A stretch of 64,000 bases of DNA from Actinomycetales bacterium (GTDB lineage Bacteria > Actinomycetota > Actinomycetes > Actinomycetales > Actinomycetaceae), in contig JAATFD010000053.1 in the NCBI GenBank assembly GCA_015655375.1, positions 1-64,000 on the forward strand, given 5' to 3'. Below, piece by piece: positions 9,107-18,287 of the stretch. The position numbers and the translations under genes are program-made. Every line of letters starts with the position of its first letter. The first letter of the stretch is position 1. The notes below the pieces were generated by a model. The model was not told the DNA's origin and ran no database searches. It saw only the letters and a program-made list of their open reading frames with translations.

Positions 9107-11698
9107 ATGACTGGGACCGACGGCACGAATGCACCCGCGCCGTCCCCTGCCCTTCCGGCTGCACGGTTGAGCGCGCCCGCGCTCTTCGCGGACCGCGTCC
9201 TCGAACGCCACCACCGCCGGGAGGACCTCATTGACGCGTTACTGAGCGTGCTCGGAATCGCCACGATGTGGCTGCTCGGCCTGTACGCCCACTCGACGAC
9301 AGAGGGCGTGACCCAGGACGTGCTGCGCGTCAATGTCATCCGCGACATCCTGCTGCTTCCCGTGACCTTCGTCGAGGGCATGATCGTGTTGACCGCGCCG
9401 ATTGCCATCATGGTGGCGTTGGCCCGGCGCAGACGCCTCGTCGCGATCGTCGAGTCGATCCTCACGGCAACGGTCGCCGGGGTCCTCGGGCTGAGTGTCC
9501 TGCTGCTCCTTCAGCAGCTCCCCACCGCCGTCACCTCGCCCTTGCGCGTCCAGACCGCCACCGGATCCCAGATCGGGCTCAATGTCGTCATCATCGCCCT
9601 GGCCGCACTGTTCACGGCGGCCGGCGAGACGACCAACATGCGCACCGTGCGCTACGCGTGGTGGGGGCTGTGGATCGTCACGTTCCTCCGGATTGCCCGA
9701 GGCTCGATGAGCCTGCCAGGTGCCCTGATCTCGATCCTCCTCGGTCGGGCGATCGGCTCCGCAGCACGATGGATCCTCGGCTTCGAGGACCGGCGCGCCA
9801 CCGGCGTCGACCTCGTCGGCGGGCTGCTCGCCATCGGCATCGTCCCGAGGCGCGTCATTCGCTCGGACCTCGACACCTCCGAGACCCCGTTGACGACCTG
9901 GATCATTGACGAGGACGACCCGGACGCACCCGATCTCGACTCCCCTGAGGTCGACCTCCGTGCCCAAGTCACCACCCGCCGCCCGCTCCGCCAGTGCGCC
10001 ACCTCCGAGGTCGATCCCACCGATTACACCGTGACTCGCCATTCGGTCCATGACGGCACGCGGCACTATCAGGTCTGGGATGAGCAGGATGGCCTTCTTG
10101 ACCTCGTCGTGGTCGACCCCGGCCGAGAGCTGACGGGAACCGCTGTCGAGCTGTGGAACAACCTCCGTCTGCGCGGCATCTCCCGGTGGATCTCACCGTC
10201 GCTCAAGGCCAATGCGGAACGAGCGATGCTGACCTCACTGTCGGCACTGCGAGCCGGAGTGCGGGTCCCCGAGCCACTCGGCCTCTCTCAGGGCGGCGAC
10301 TCCGTCCTCGTCGTCCATCGCGCGATGCCGCCCGCCGCGCCCTTGCGCGACCTTCCTCCCGACCTCGTCACGGACGGCGTCCTCGACGAGGTGTGGCGCC
10401 AGCTGGTGCTCGCCCACTCGCGGGCAATCGCCCACCGCGATCTGGGCTTCGACTCCGTCATGCTCGACGGCGACGGACAGGTCTGGCTCACTGGATGGGA
10501 ACAGGGCGAGGTCGCGGCCTCGGAACTGAACCAGCGCATCGATGTCGCCCAGCTCCTGGTCCACCTGGCCGTCTGCGTCGGTCCCGAACGCGCCCTGGAC
10601 TCCGCCCGTCGCATCATCGGCGAGGAGGAGCTGAGGGCGTGCGCCCCGGTTCTGCAGAACGCCGTCCTCCCCACGCCCGTCAACACCGCGGTCCGTCGCA
10701 CCGACCTCGTGTCCGACCTCCGCAGCGTCCTCGTCTCCGACTCGCCCACCGGGACGACCCCTCAGCTGCTCAACATCCAGCGATTCTCCGTACGCACCGT
10801 CATCATGGTCGCGATCCTCGTCATCGCTCTTCTCGCGGTCTTCGGGTCCATGAATTTCAGCGACGTCGCCCACACTGTCATGACCGCGAACCCGCTGTGG
10901 ATCGTCATTGCGTTCCTGGTGGCCGCGCTGACCTGGATCGGGGGTGCGATCCCATTGGTCGCTCTTTCCCCGGAGAAGATCCGTCTGGGAGACGCGACGC
11001 TCGCCCAGATCGCCGCTTCGATCGTCACGGTAGTCGCACCGGCGGGCATCGGCCCTGCGGCGCTGAATCTGCGTTTTCTCAACAAACAGAAGGTCTCGAC
11101 GCCTCTCGCCGTCACGACCGTGACCCTTCAGCAGATCTCGCAGTTCCTCACCACCGTCGTCATGCTGCTGATCGTCATCGTCTTCACCGGCAACTCCGGA
11201 AGCGTGTCCCTGCCGTACTCGACGATCCTCGCGGTGGTCGCGGCGCTGATCGTCGCCGTCGGCATTGCCACGGCAATCCCGAAACTGCGCCATTGGATCT
11301 GGGAGAAGGTCGAGCCGACCTGGATGCAGGTCTATCCGCGTCTGCTGTGGGTTGTCGGCCAACCCCGTCGCGTGGCCGCCGTCGTCGCGGGGAACCTGCT
11401 GATGAACGTCGGGTTCATCGGAGCCTTCGGTGCGGCGTTGGCTGCCTTCTCCGGCCACCTCGACATCACAACACTGGCGATCACCTACCTCGTGTCGAAC
11501 TCCGTCGGGTCCGTCGTTCCCTCCCCCGGGGGCATCGGCCCGGTCGAGACGGCGCTGATCTCCGGCTTGCAGGTCGCGGGTGTCCCCGCCTCGATCGCCT
11601 TCTCGACGGCGCTGCTCTATCGCCTGGTCACGTTCTACGGACGGATCCCCTTCGGCTGGGCCGCAATGAAGGTCATGCAGAAGAAGGACCTGCTGTAG
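9107..11698 (+). CDS. LPG-synthase-like (YbhN) membrane protein with internal pseudokinase domain
   Basis: 863 residues from ATG 9107, chosen for AGGA eight bases upstream; ATG 9098 (MASMTG) is the alternative. Three parts can be seen: an N-terminal membrane region with several helices; a soluble kinase-like middle part with AHRDLGFDSVML and VWLTGWEQGE; and a C-terminal UPF0104 membrane domain with PAGIGPAALNLRF and GSVVPSPGGIGPVETALI, as in YbhN/MprF flippase domains. The kinase-like part keeps HRD but has Ser for the metal-binding Asn and Gly for the DFG Asp, so it is probably inactive. A role in lipid flipping or envelope stress is inference. Confidence 0.82.
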   Translation: MTGTDGTNAPAPSPALPAARLSAPALFADRVLERHHRREDLIDALLSVLGIATMWLLGLYAHSTTEGVTQDVLRVNVIRDILLLPVTFVEGMIVLTAPIAIMVALARRRRLVAIVESILTATVAGVLGLSVLLLLQQLPTAVTSPLRVQTATGSQIGLNVVIIALAALFTAAGETTNMRTVRYAWWGLWIVTFLRIARGSMSLPGALISILLGRAIGSAARWILGFEDRRATGVDLVGGLLAIGIVPRRVIRSDLDTSETPLTTWIIDEDDPDAPDLDSPEVDLRAQVTTRRPLRQCATSEVDPTDYTVTRHSVHDGTRHYQVWDEQDGLLDLVVVDPGRELTGTAVELWNNLRLRGISRWISPSLKANAERAMLTSLSALRAGVRVPEPLGLSQGGDSVLVVHRAMPPAAPLRDLPPDLVTDGVLDEVWRQLVLAHSRAIAHRDLGFDSVMLDGDGQVWLTGWEQGEVAASELNQRIDVAQLLVHLAVCVGPERALDSARRIIGEEELRACAPVLQNAVLPTPVNTAVRRTDLVSDLRSVLVSDSPTGTTPQLLNIQRFSVRTVIMVAILVIALLAVFGSMNFSDVAHTVMTANPLWIVIAFLVAALTWIGGAIPLVALSPEKIRLGDATLAQIAASIVTVVAPAGIGPAALNLRFLNKQKVSTPLAVTTVTLQQISQFLTTVVMLLIVIVFTGNSGSVSLPYSTILAVVAALIVAVGIATAIPKLRHWIWEKVEPTWMQVYPRLLWVVGQPRRVAAVVAGNLLMNVGFIGAFGAALAAFSGHLDITTLAITYLVSNSVGSVVPSPGGIGPVETALISGLQVAGVPASIAFSTALLYRLVTFYGRIPFGWAAMKVMQKKDLL

Positions 11699-11754
11699 CC
11701 GGTGGGCTGTGGTGGCATCGCTGCGTTCCAGGTTCTGGCGTGACTGCGCTCGAG

Positions 11755-11811
11755 TGGGCTCTCGACTGTGTTCTTGGCCAGATCTGTGCCGCTTTCACAA
11801 CCGAGAGCCCA
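11755..11811. repeat. 10-bp inverted repeat with 37-nt loop
   Basis: TGGGCTCTCG at 11755-11764 is matched perfectly by CGAGAGCCCA at 11802-11811. It lies in the 256-bp gap between convergent genes and may terminate transcription from either side, although the loop is long. No other recognisable element is present in the gap. Confidence 0.4.
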
Positions 11812-11954
11812 GTTCGGCCCATCCGGGTGGCTGGCCCGTCCTCGCGATCGACGGCAGGGCCGGTCGACAAAGCCGCGGTGAAGCGGAGACAGGGCCGCCA
11901 GCAGACGAGAGCGACCGACCGACCGCCCGGCGCTCAGAGCTCAGCGCTCACCGT

Positions 11955-13007
11955 TCAGTGCTCGTAGTCCGTGATGATGCTGACGCCGAGCGTGTTGAAG
12001 GTCGTCATGTCGTTCATCGACTGGTTGACGCCGTCCAGGCCGATGTGCTTGGTGACGAGGTCGCCGGGGCGAAGCTTGCTCGTGGCGACCTGGTTGAGCA
12101 TCGCGGGGAACTCGACGGCCGGCATGCCAAAGGATCCGCGATAGCTGATCTCGTTGGAGACAACGTCGTTGATCGTCAGCGGCACCTGTCCGTTGCGACC
12201 CTCGGGGGTCATGCCGATCTGGACGGCGCTGCCCTTGCGGCGCACGCTGCGCACCGAGTTCGTCACCGTCTGGGCGATGCCGAGGGCGTCAATGCTGACG
12301 TCCGCCCCGCCCTTGGTGATGTCCTGGATCGCCTCGACCGGGTCGTCCTTCGTCGAGTTGACCGTGCGGACGGCTCCCAGTCGCTTGGCGAGGTCGAGCT
12401 TGTCATCGGTGATGTCGACGATGATGACGTTCGCCCCCGCGGAGCTGGCGATCTGGGTCGCCGAGAGACCGACGCCACCGGCGCCGTAGATGCTCACCCA
12501 GTCGCCCGGACGAACGTTCCCGATCGTGGTCACGCCGTGGTAAGCCGTCATGAAGCGGCAGCCCATGCCCGCCGCATCGGCGAAGGCAAGCTCGTCGGGC
12601 AGGCGGACCAGGTTGAGATCCGCGTTGGGGACGTGGGTGAGACGCGCGAAACCACCATCATAGGAGAAGCCCGGCATCGCGATGTTCTCGCAGACATTGG
12701 ACTCACCGCGGCGACAGTACTCGCACTTCCCACACCCAACAGTGAAGGGCACGATGACGCGATCGCCGACGCGGAATTCCTGGACGTTCTTCCCGGCCTC
12801 GAGAACCGTTCCGACGAACTCGTGACCGAAGACGTGGGGCAGCGACGCCGTGAATCCGGGCCACTCCCCCTGCCAGCCGTGCCAGTCACTGCGGCAGACG
12901 CCGCACGCCTCGACGGTGAGGATCACGCCCTCGTCGCTGCCGACCGGATCCGGGATCTCCTCGATGACGATCGGACTCTTGTACTCATGTACCACTGCAG
13001 CTCTCAT
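11955..13007 (-). CDS. Zinc-dependent alcohol dehydrogenase (MDR family)
   Basis: 350 residues. Catalytic-zinc ligands appear in VEACGVCRSDWHGW and in the GHEFVG motif; the structural zinc site is the four-cysteine GCGKCEYCRRGESNVCE loop. The Rossmann motif GAGGVGLSA indicates NAD(H) binding. It should interconvert alcohols and aldehydes in the cytoplasm; substrate range is unknown. GAAGG lies seven bases before the ATG. The promoter region carries two DevR-like palindromes, hinting at induction under low oxygen. It is transcribed alone. Confidence 0.9.
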   Translation of the reverse strand: MRAAVVHEYKSPIVIEEIPDPVGSDEGVILTVEACGVCRSDWHGWQGEWPGFTASLPHVFGHEFVGTVLEAGKNVQEFRVGDRVIVPFTVGCGKCEYCRRGESNVCENIAMPGFSYDGGFARLTHVPNADLNLVRLPDELAFADAAGMGCRFMTAYHGVTTIGNVRPGDWVSIYGAGGVGLSATQIASSAGANVIIVDITDDKLDLAKRLGAVRTVNSTKDDPVEAIQDITKGGADVSIDALGIAQTVTNSVRSVRRKGSAVQIGMTPEGRNGQVPLTINDVVSNEISYRGSFGMPAVEFPAMLNQVATSKLRPGDLVTKHIGLDGVNQSMNDMTTFNTLGVSIITDYEH

Positions 13008-13074
13008 AGCGGCCTTCTTTCAGAAACACCTGGACATCGCGTCGTTGCATGTCCTTGCCCCCCGATGGTAGTAG

Positions 13075-13111
13075 GTGACCTAGGTCCCTGACGCAAAACG
13101 ACAAAAGTCCT
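13075..13111. promoter_or_regulatory. Two DevR/NarL-like boxes upstream of the alcohol dehydrogenase
   Basis: GTGACCTAGGTCCC at 13075-13088 (9 of 10 arm bases fit GGGAC-N4-GTCCC) and ACGACAAAAGTCCT at 13098-13111 (weaker). Their centres are 23 bp apart, close to two helical turns, and they lie 68-104 bp upstream of the ATG at 13007. The pattern resembles the mycobacterial DosR/DevR consensus; identity of the binding protein is inferred. Confidence 0.45.
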
Positions 13112-13221
13112 GAGGGACGATCGGCACCACCCGCGGTCTGAGGCCCGAAGATCTGAGGTCCACGATTCGACCTCTTCACCTCCCTCGTGGGTCCCCCCTC
13201 CGGCTCAAATCGATGCCAGAG

Positions 13222-14949
13222 TCACTCCCGATCGGAGAGGGCGATGTTCGCCGAGATCGCCTGTCCGATCCGTTGCCGCATGTCGTCGTCGACCCAGGAC
13301 CCCTCCGCGAGGTCGAGGGAGGCCATACCCTCGACCTCGCGATCGACGTCATGCAGGCCCAGGAGGTCCTCCCACAGGGGGATCAACTCCTCGTGGTAGC
13401 TGTGGCCATGACCGCCCGGAGCGGTTCCCGCTACGGGGAGGTCGGCCAGCACCTGGATGAGGGTCGCCAGCCGGGTGTACTCCATCGAGCGACTGACGTC
13501 ACGCCCCGCCTTCTCGCGCAACCAGTCAGGCTGGTTCCACGCCATTCCTGGCCTCCACCACACCACTGGATCAGAGGGATGCTGGGCATAAACAACACGT
13601 GGATGAAGCCAGGGCCCCAGCTCACGTCCGTACACGTCCGCACGCAGGTCCTCCGGGACGTTCACGAATCGAACGGCGCGGGCATTGTCATAGACCGGAG
13701 CGACCTCGGGGCTGCCCCGGTGGCGGGCCTGCGTCAACGCCCAGTGCATCGGGGTGAACGAGGGCGTTCCCACCCACAGCGCGCCCGACACGTGGGCGAG
13801 GACGTCGTCGAGATCCTTGAAAACCTGCTGGGAGGCGTACGCCCCCAATGACTCGCCGGTGACGAAGAGGGCGGGACGCGGGTGCCCCTCCGGGAGCTCG
13901 TCGATCGCGGTACGCACCTCGTGGAACAACACCCGGGCGGCCTCGACGGAGATGTCCAGACCTGTGAGGAAGTTGATCGCGGAGGGAAGGTAGGAGTACT
14001 GCATCGAGGCGACAGCGCAGTTCCCGCCCGTCAGGTACTCGACGGGTTGAGCCTCCCACTCATCGACCCACCCGGATCCCGTCGAGGCCGTCACGACCAG
14101 GACTGCCCGGTCGAACGCCCTCGTGCGACGCAGCTCCTCGACGACCAGACGGGCACTGACCTCCAGGCCGGCGCGGCTGCGCGGCATCCCGGCGTAGACG
14201 CGGATCGGTTCCATGGCGGGGCGCCCGGTCACTGCCTCGATGTCCCAGCGATGCGGTCCCCGGCCGAGGAAGACCCTGCCCTGTCCACCCACCGATTCCC
14301 AGCGAGACAGGGACGCCGGGGAGCCGGAACGCTCGGGTTGCATCGGTCGGAAGATTCCTCGAGCGGTGCTGATGTTCATCTTCCGGGCCTGACGGGAGAA
14401 GAACCCGACCGCTCCTCGGATCAGGACCCGGGACGTCAGAACAACGAGGAGGAGAGCGAGGATCGCTGCCGCGATGAGCCAGGCGACGGGCCGTGGCGTC
14501 CACAGAGAGACAAGTGCAACGATGCGCCGTGCGATCCAGACCAGCCCACCGATCAGGCCAAGCAGCAGATAGGCGACGACCAGTGTCCCGATCACTCCCA
14601 GGAGCGAAGCGCCCCACGATTCGGCCGGCATCGCGACCAGAGCAGCCGCCTGTCGGGAGTGCCGCGTCGAACGGACCACCGTCCGCAGGAACCACAGGAG
14701 GAAAAGAATCACGGCCCCCCATCGGAACCATTGCTGTGCCGCGGGAAAGGCGGAGATCGTCAGCCCGGTCCATCTGGTCAGAGGGACCCAGAGTCGTTCC
14801 AGAATCAGCCCGATCAGGTATCCCACCGTCACGAGGACGCCCGACACAGCTGCATGCCACCACCAACTGCGGGGCAGCAGTGACGGCGACACCGACACGG
14901 CGTACAGCGCCAGCGCCAGAACGAGTCCGAGCAGCGAGGGAACGATCAT
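13222..14949 (-). CDS. Membrane-anchored alpha/beta-hydrolase (Abhydrolase_9 type)
   Basis: 575 residues from ATG 14949, which has AGGAAGGA four bases upstream; the ATG at 15105 would add about 50 residues lacking a ribosome-binding site. Four or five membrane helices occupy the first 200 residues (SLLGLVLALALYAVSVSPSLLP and later segments). A soluble hydrolase domain follows with the nucleophile elbow FVTGESLGAYASQ (GESLG) and upstream VLVVTASTGSGWVDEW. This matches the paired N-terminal membrane and C-terminal hydrolase domains common in actinobacteria. Substrate is unknown; an envelope lipid ester is a guess. Confidence 0.85.
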   Translation of the reverse strand: MIVPSLLGLVLALALYAVSVSPSLLPRSWWWHAAVSGVLVTVGYLIGLILERLWVPLTRWTGLTISAFPAAQQWFRWGAVILFLLWFLRTVVRSTRHSRQAAALVAMPAESWGASLLGVIGTLVVAYLLLGLIGGLVWIARRIVALVSLWTPRPVAWLIAAAILALLLVVLTSRVLIRGAVGFFSRQARKMNISTARGIFRPMQPERSGSPASLSRWESVGGQGRVFLGRGPHRWDIEAVTGRPAMEPIRVYAGMPRSRAGLEVSARLVVEELRRTRAFDRAVLVVTASTGSGWVDEWEAQPVEYLTGGNCAVASMQYSYLPSAINFLTGLDISVEAARVLFHEVRTAIDELPEGHPRPALFVTGESLGAYASQQVFKDLDDVLAHVSGALWVGTPSFTPMHWALTQARHRGSPEVAPVYDNARAVRFVNVPEDLRADVYGRELGPWLHPRVVYAQHPSDPVVWWRPGMAWNQPDWLREKAGRDVSRSMEYTRLATLIQVLADLPVAGTAPGGHGHSYHEELIPLWEDLLGLHDVDREVEGMASLDLAEGSWVDDDMRQRIGQAISANIALSDRE

Positions 14950-15130
14950 CGGGTCCTTCCTGCGCCGTGGGATGAAGACGCCGGGGTGACGTGCAGACAT
15001 CGTCATTCTAGGGAACGCGCATACCAGAGCCGACCAAAAGCCGCTGCTCTCACAGCGTTGGAGTCTTGAAGGCCCGATTCCTACACGCATTGGTGGAGTG
15101 AGCAATTCCCGTCAGTGCCACAATCGAGAC

Positions 15131-16225
15131 ATGATCAGGAATGCGCTGACACCGTCGAATCCGCATGAGTTGCTGCCCGAGCTCCCCGATGCGCTCGCCC
15201 GGTTTGCCCACGGCGTGGAATTCCCGGACCCCCTGGAGGCTCCCGCCCTGCGCTGGGGCATCATCGGCGCGGGAGGGATCGCTCGGACCTTCGCTCGGGA
15301 CGTCCCCCGCTACACCCGCGCCGAGATCGTCGCCGTGGCATCGCGAGATCTCGGCCGAGCGTCAGCCTTCGCTCGGGAGATGGGGATCCCCATGGCCTTC
15401 GGCTCCTACGAGGAGCTGGTCGAGGACCCCAACGTCGACGCCGTCTACGTCGCGACGATCAACACGCTGCACGCTGAGCATGCTCTCCTCGCACTCAACG
15501 CGGGCAAACCCGTCCTCGTCGAGAAGCCCTTCACGATGGATTCCGTCCAGGCCGAGACCGTCCTCAACCAGGCCTCACGCTCACGCGTGTTCGCCATGGA
15601 GGCGATGTGGACCCGTCACCTACCGCAGTCCCGCGTGATCCGCCAGGTCATCGCCAATGGCGACCTCGGCTGCATCGTTTCCGTCCAGGCCGACCACGGG
15701 CAGTCGCTCCTCGACGTTCCTCGGCTGGCCCGCCCGGAGCTGGGCGGCGGCGCCCTGATGGACCTCGGGATCTACCCCGTGTCTTTCCTGCACGAGGCCC
15801 TCGGTCGCCCCGCCTCGGTCCACGCGGTCGCGCGACTGAACTCCGACGGGATCGACCTCGGCGATGCGATCACCGTGCAGACGGACAGAGCCCTCGGCGT
15901 GGCCCGCTGCACCATGGACGGACGATCCGCGACCTCGGCGGAGATCGTCTTCGAATGTGGTGCGCTGGAGCTTCCGCTGCAGTTCTACCGGCCCGGTGTC
16001 CTGCGTCTGCGGACCTTCGAGGAAGGTGCACCCGACGATGGCGCGACCGTCGAGTGGGACGCGACCCTCCCCGGAGGGTTCCAGTACGAGGCCGCAGAGG
16101 TCGCCCGACGGCTGGCGGTCGGAGCGACGGAGTCCCCGGACATGACGTGGCAGGACACGTGGGAGGTCATGCGGGTGATGGACCGCATCCGCGCCGATGC
16201 GGGGATCGTCTTCCCCTGGGAGTGA
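15131..16225 (+). CDS. Gfo/Idh/MocA-family NAD(P)-dependent oxidoreductase
   Basis: 364 residues from ATG 15131 (MIRNALTPSN); the GTG 33 bp upstream is the alternative. The Rossmann motif is GIIGAGGIARTFARDV, the family lysine is in VLVEKPFTM, and AMEAMWTRHLP follows as in dihydrodiol/aldose dehydrogenase-like members. The C-terminal half has the expected beta-sheet region (GGGALMDLGIYPVSFL). It probably oxidises a sugar or cyclitol in the cytoplasm; the substrate is not predictable. It stands alone, divergent from the hydrolase. Confidence 0.85.
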   Translation: MIRNALTPSNPHELLPELPDALARFAHGVEFPDPLEAPALRWGIIGAGGIARTFARDVPRYTRAEIVAVASRDLGRASAFAREMGIPMAFGSYEELVEDPNVDAVYVATINTLHAEHALLALNAGKPVLVEKPFTMDSVQAETVLNQASRSRVFAMEAMWTRHLPQSRVIRQVIANGDLGCIVSVQADHGQSLLDVPRLARPELGGGALMDLGIYPVSFLHEALGRPASVHAVARLNSDGIDLGDAITVQTDRALGVARCTMDGRSATSAEIVFECGALELPLQFYRPGVLRLRTFEEGAPDDGATVEWDATLPGGFQYEAAEVARRLAVGATESPDMTWQDTWEVMRVMDRIRADAGIVFPWE

Positions 16226-16276
16226 ATGGGAGGACGACGCGGCGAAGGCGGCGCTTGCTCATTGGATCGGCTCCTG

Positions 16277-17059
16277 TCAGTAGTACTTCGGTGAGCAACC
16301 GCCAACTTCGCCGGAGATCCGAGCCGTCCAGACGAGCGTCGAATATGGCACCGTGACCTCTCGACCCGGCGTGAACCCGAGCTCCTCGAAGAGGTACCAC
16401 CGGAGGTTGGCCTGCATGTGCTCACGATTGGCCAGGTCCGAACGGAGGTAGGACGACCTCGTCGTTCCGAGCTCCATCAGTGCCTCTGGCGTCACGCGAT
16501 CCTCCCAGGCAACCGCCACCAGCGTCGGCTCCTCGAAATGCTCACCGAAGCGCGGGGGGTCATCGACCCGGTGGACGTCCCCGGACCGCATGATCCTCGT
16601 CAGCCGGTGGACCCAGGGGACGGTAACATCCATCTGGTTCCACACGGCGCCCACCGCACCACCCGGTCGCAGGATGCGCGCCGCCTCGTCGCCCGCGCGC
16701 TCCGGGTCGAGCCAGTGCCACGACTGGGCATACACGACGAGGTCGACCGATTCCGATTCCAGGCCCGTCTCCTCACCCGTGGTGGCCAGGACATCCAGAC
16801 GCTCGCCATCCACGCGATGGCCGGCTTCGTCGCAGGCCCGCGCCAGTTGGGCCCGCATGGCCTCGGCAGGCTCGACCACGCGCACGTCGAGGCCGCGCTC
16901 CAGGAGCTGCAGGGTCATCTTTCCGGTGCCCGCGCCCACGTCGGCCGAGACTCTCACCGCGCCACTCGGTGCCGCCAGCAGAAGATTGAGCGCCTCGGCC
17001 GGGTAGCCGGGCCGAACCCGCGAGTACGAGGTCGTCGCCGCGTCGAAAGGATTGTCCAC
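16277..17059 (-). CDS. Class I SAM-dependent methyltransferase
   Basis: 260 residues from the GTG at 17059 (VDNPFDAATTSYSRVRPGYP), which sits 10 bp after the upstream stop with AGGAT eight bases before it. The SAM-binding motif is ADVGAGTGKMTLQLLERG; motif II is the VVEPAEAM acidic position, and SVDLVVYAQSWHWLDPE follows. This is the UbiE/COQ5-like layout with a YxxxRPGYP N-terminus often seen in small-molecule methyltransferases. Substrate unknown. It shares a transcript with the epimerase gene upstream. Confidence 0.85.
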   Translation of the reverse strand: MDNPFDAATTSYSRVRPGYPAEALNLLLAAPSGAVRVSADVGAGTGKMTLQLLERGLDVRVVEPAEAMRAQLARACDEAGHRVDGERLDVLATTGEETGLESESVDLVVYAQSWHWLDPERAGDEAARILRPGGAVGAVWNQMDVTVPWVHRLTRIMRSGDVHRVDDPPRFGEHFEEPTLVAVAWEDRVTPEALMELGTTRSSYLRSDLANREHMQANLRWYLFEELGFTPGREVTVPYSTLVWTARISGEVGGCSPKYY

Positions 17060-17069
17060 GCGCGAGATC

Positions 17070-17993
17070 CTAGGACGCCTCCGCCGCCCTCTCCTCACCG
17101 AGCCAGCTCAGGGCGTCGTCGAGTCGCGCGTGCCCGAAGGCGAACCCATCACGCAGCAACCGGTCGGGCACCGCGTGCTGCCCCGCGCGCAGAAGCTCCT
17201 TGACCATGTCCGGGCCGAGGAACGGGACGAGCAGCGCACTCGGCAGGGTCAGAACCGACGGCCGATGCAGGCTCGCGGCGTAGGCGCGGGCGAAGTCCCG
17301 CTGGCGGACCGCCCCGGGCGCCGCGAGATTGACCGGGCCGGACAGCTCCGATCCGGTCAGCAGATGCACCATCGCCCGGATGTGGTCCTCGCGCGTGATC
17401 CATGGCAGCCACTGCGCCCCAGAGTCGATGGGGCCACCACCCCCGGCGAGGAACAGCGGTCGCTGCGTCGCAAGATATCCGCCAAGCGCCGACAGGACGA
17501 TGCCCGTGCGGAGCGTGACCACGCGGGCGCCCTCGTCCGCTGCCTGCCGCGCCGCACCCTCAGTCACGCGGCAGACCCGTGCCAGGAAATCATCACCCGG
17601 AGTGGACTCCTCGGTGAGGACCTCGTCGCCGCGATCCGCACCGTAGACACCGACAGCCGAAGCAACCATCAAAGTCCGAGGGCGAACACCCTGCGCATCA
17701 ACCAGGGCACGCGCGACGGTCTGGACCGGATCGAGTCGGCTGGTGAGAATCGCCCGCCGGTAGCGTGACGTCCACGGCCTTGCGCCAATGCCCGCTCCGG
17801 ACAGAACCACAACCGCGTCGACATCGTCGAGGCCGGGCCGGTCGATCCAATGGGTCGTGGGGTCCCAGAGTCGTTCGTCATCCCCCCTGGGAACACGCCG
17901 CACCAAGCGGAGGACCTCGTGGCCCTCCGCCGTGAGGGCTCCCGTCAACCCAGATCCGAGCAAACCACTGGCTCCCGCGATCGCGATGCGCAT
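17070..17993 (-). CDS. TIGR01777-family NAD(P)-dependent epimerase (YfcH-like)
   Basis: 307 residues from ATG 17993 (MRIAIAGASGLLG); upstream codons in the longer frame read as non-coding. The Rossmann glycine pattern GASGLLGSGL is at the N-terminus, followed by DAVVVLSGAGIGARPW and the family signature (TSRLDPVQTVARAL). The C-terminal DUF1731 region includes PALLVPFLGPDMVKELL-like spacing. These are atypical short-chain dehydrogenases of unknown physiological substrate, conserved across bacteria. No Shine-Dalgarno is evident, so the transcript may be leaderless. Followed after 10 bp by the methyltransferase. Confidence 0.88.
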   Translation of the reverse strand: MRIAIAGASGLLGSGLTGALTAEGHEVLRLVRRVPRGDDERLWDPTTHWIDRPGLDDVDAVVVLSGAGIGARPWTSRYRRAILTSRLDPVQTVARALVDAQGVRPRTLMVASAVGVYGADRGDEVLTEESTPGDDFLARVCRVTEGAARQAADEGARVVTLRTGIVLSALGGYLATQRPLFLAGGGGPIDSGAQWLPWITREDHIRAMVHLLTGSELSGPVNLAAPGAVRQRDFARAYAASLHRPSVLTLPSALLVPFLGPDMVKELLRAGQHAVPDRLLRDGFAFGHARLDDALSWLGEERAAEAS

Positions 17994-18287
17994 AACCCGA
18001 CGATAGGTGATCGTCGTCACTGGCGCGAGGGGATCGCCCCATTTCGCGCCCACCGCACGAGATTTCCACACGCACCCGTGTCAGGGATGATCCTGTGCTC
18101 CGACTCGTGCTGCCAGCACCGTGCCCTTCGATCACGCACGTTCGCGCGGATCGGACTCGAGCGGATCCCCGTGCTGCGGGCGCACTGGGCAAGACCCGCG
18201 CGCGCGGGCGACTGCATGGACGAGATTGTTGACAACGACGGACCGTGACGCTGGAACAGACCCTTGACTCGAAGCGCCGGGACGGAG

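Noticed and set aside
9239-10066. Long minus-strand open frame inside the YbhN-like gene (275 codons)
   Set aside because: It is antisense to a well-supported membrane protein; its Asp/Arg/Gly-rich composition is the usual shadow of high-GC coding DNA.
11755-11811. Inverted repeat as a mobile-element end
   Set aside because: Only 10-bp arms, no transposase nearby and no target-site duplication seen.
17994-18287. Possible small plus-strand gene (RIGLERIPVLRAHWARPARA)
   Set aside because: No start with a ribosome-binding site and no family match; arginine-rich as expected by chance. A TTGACA at 18231 leads to no gene on that strand.
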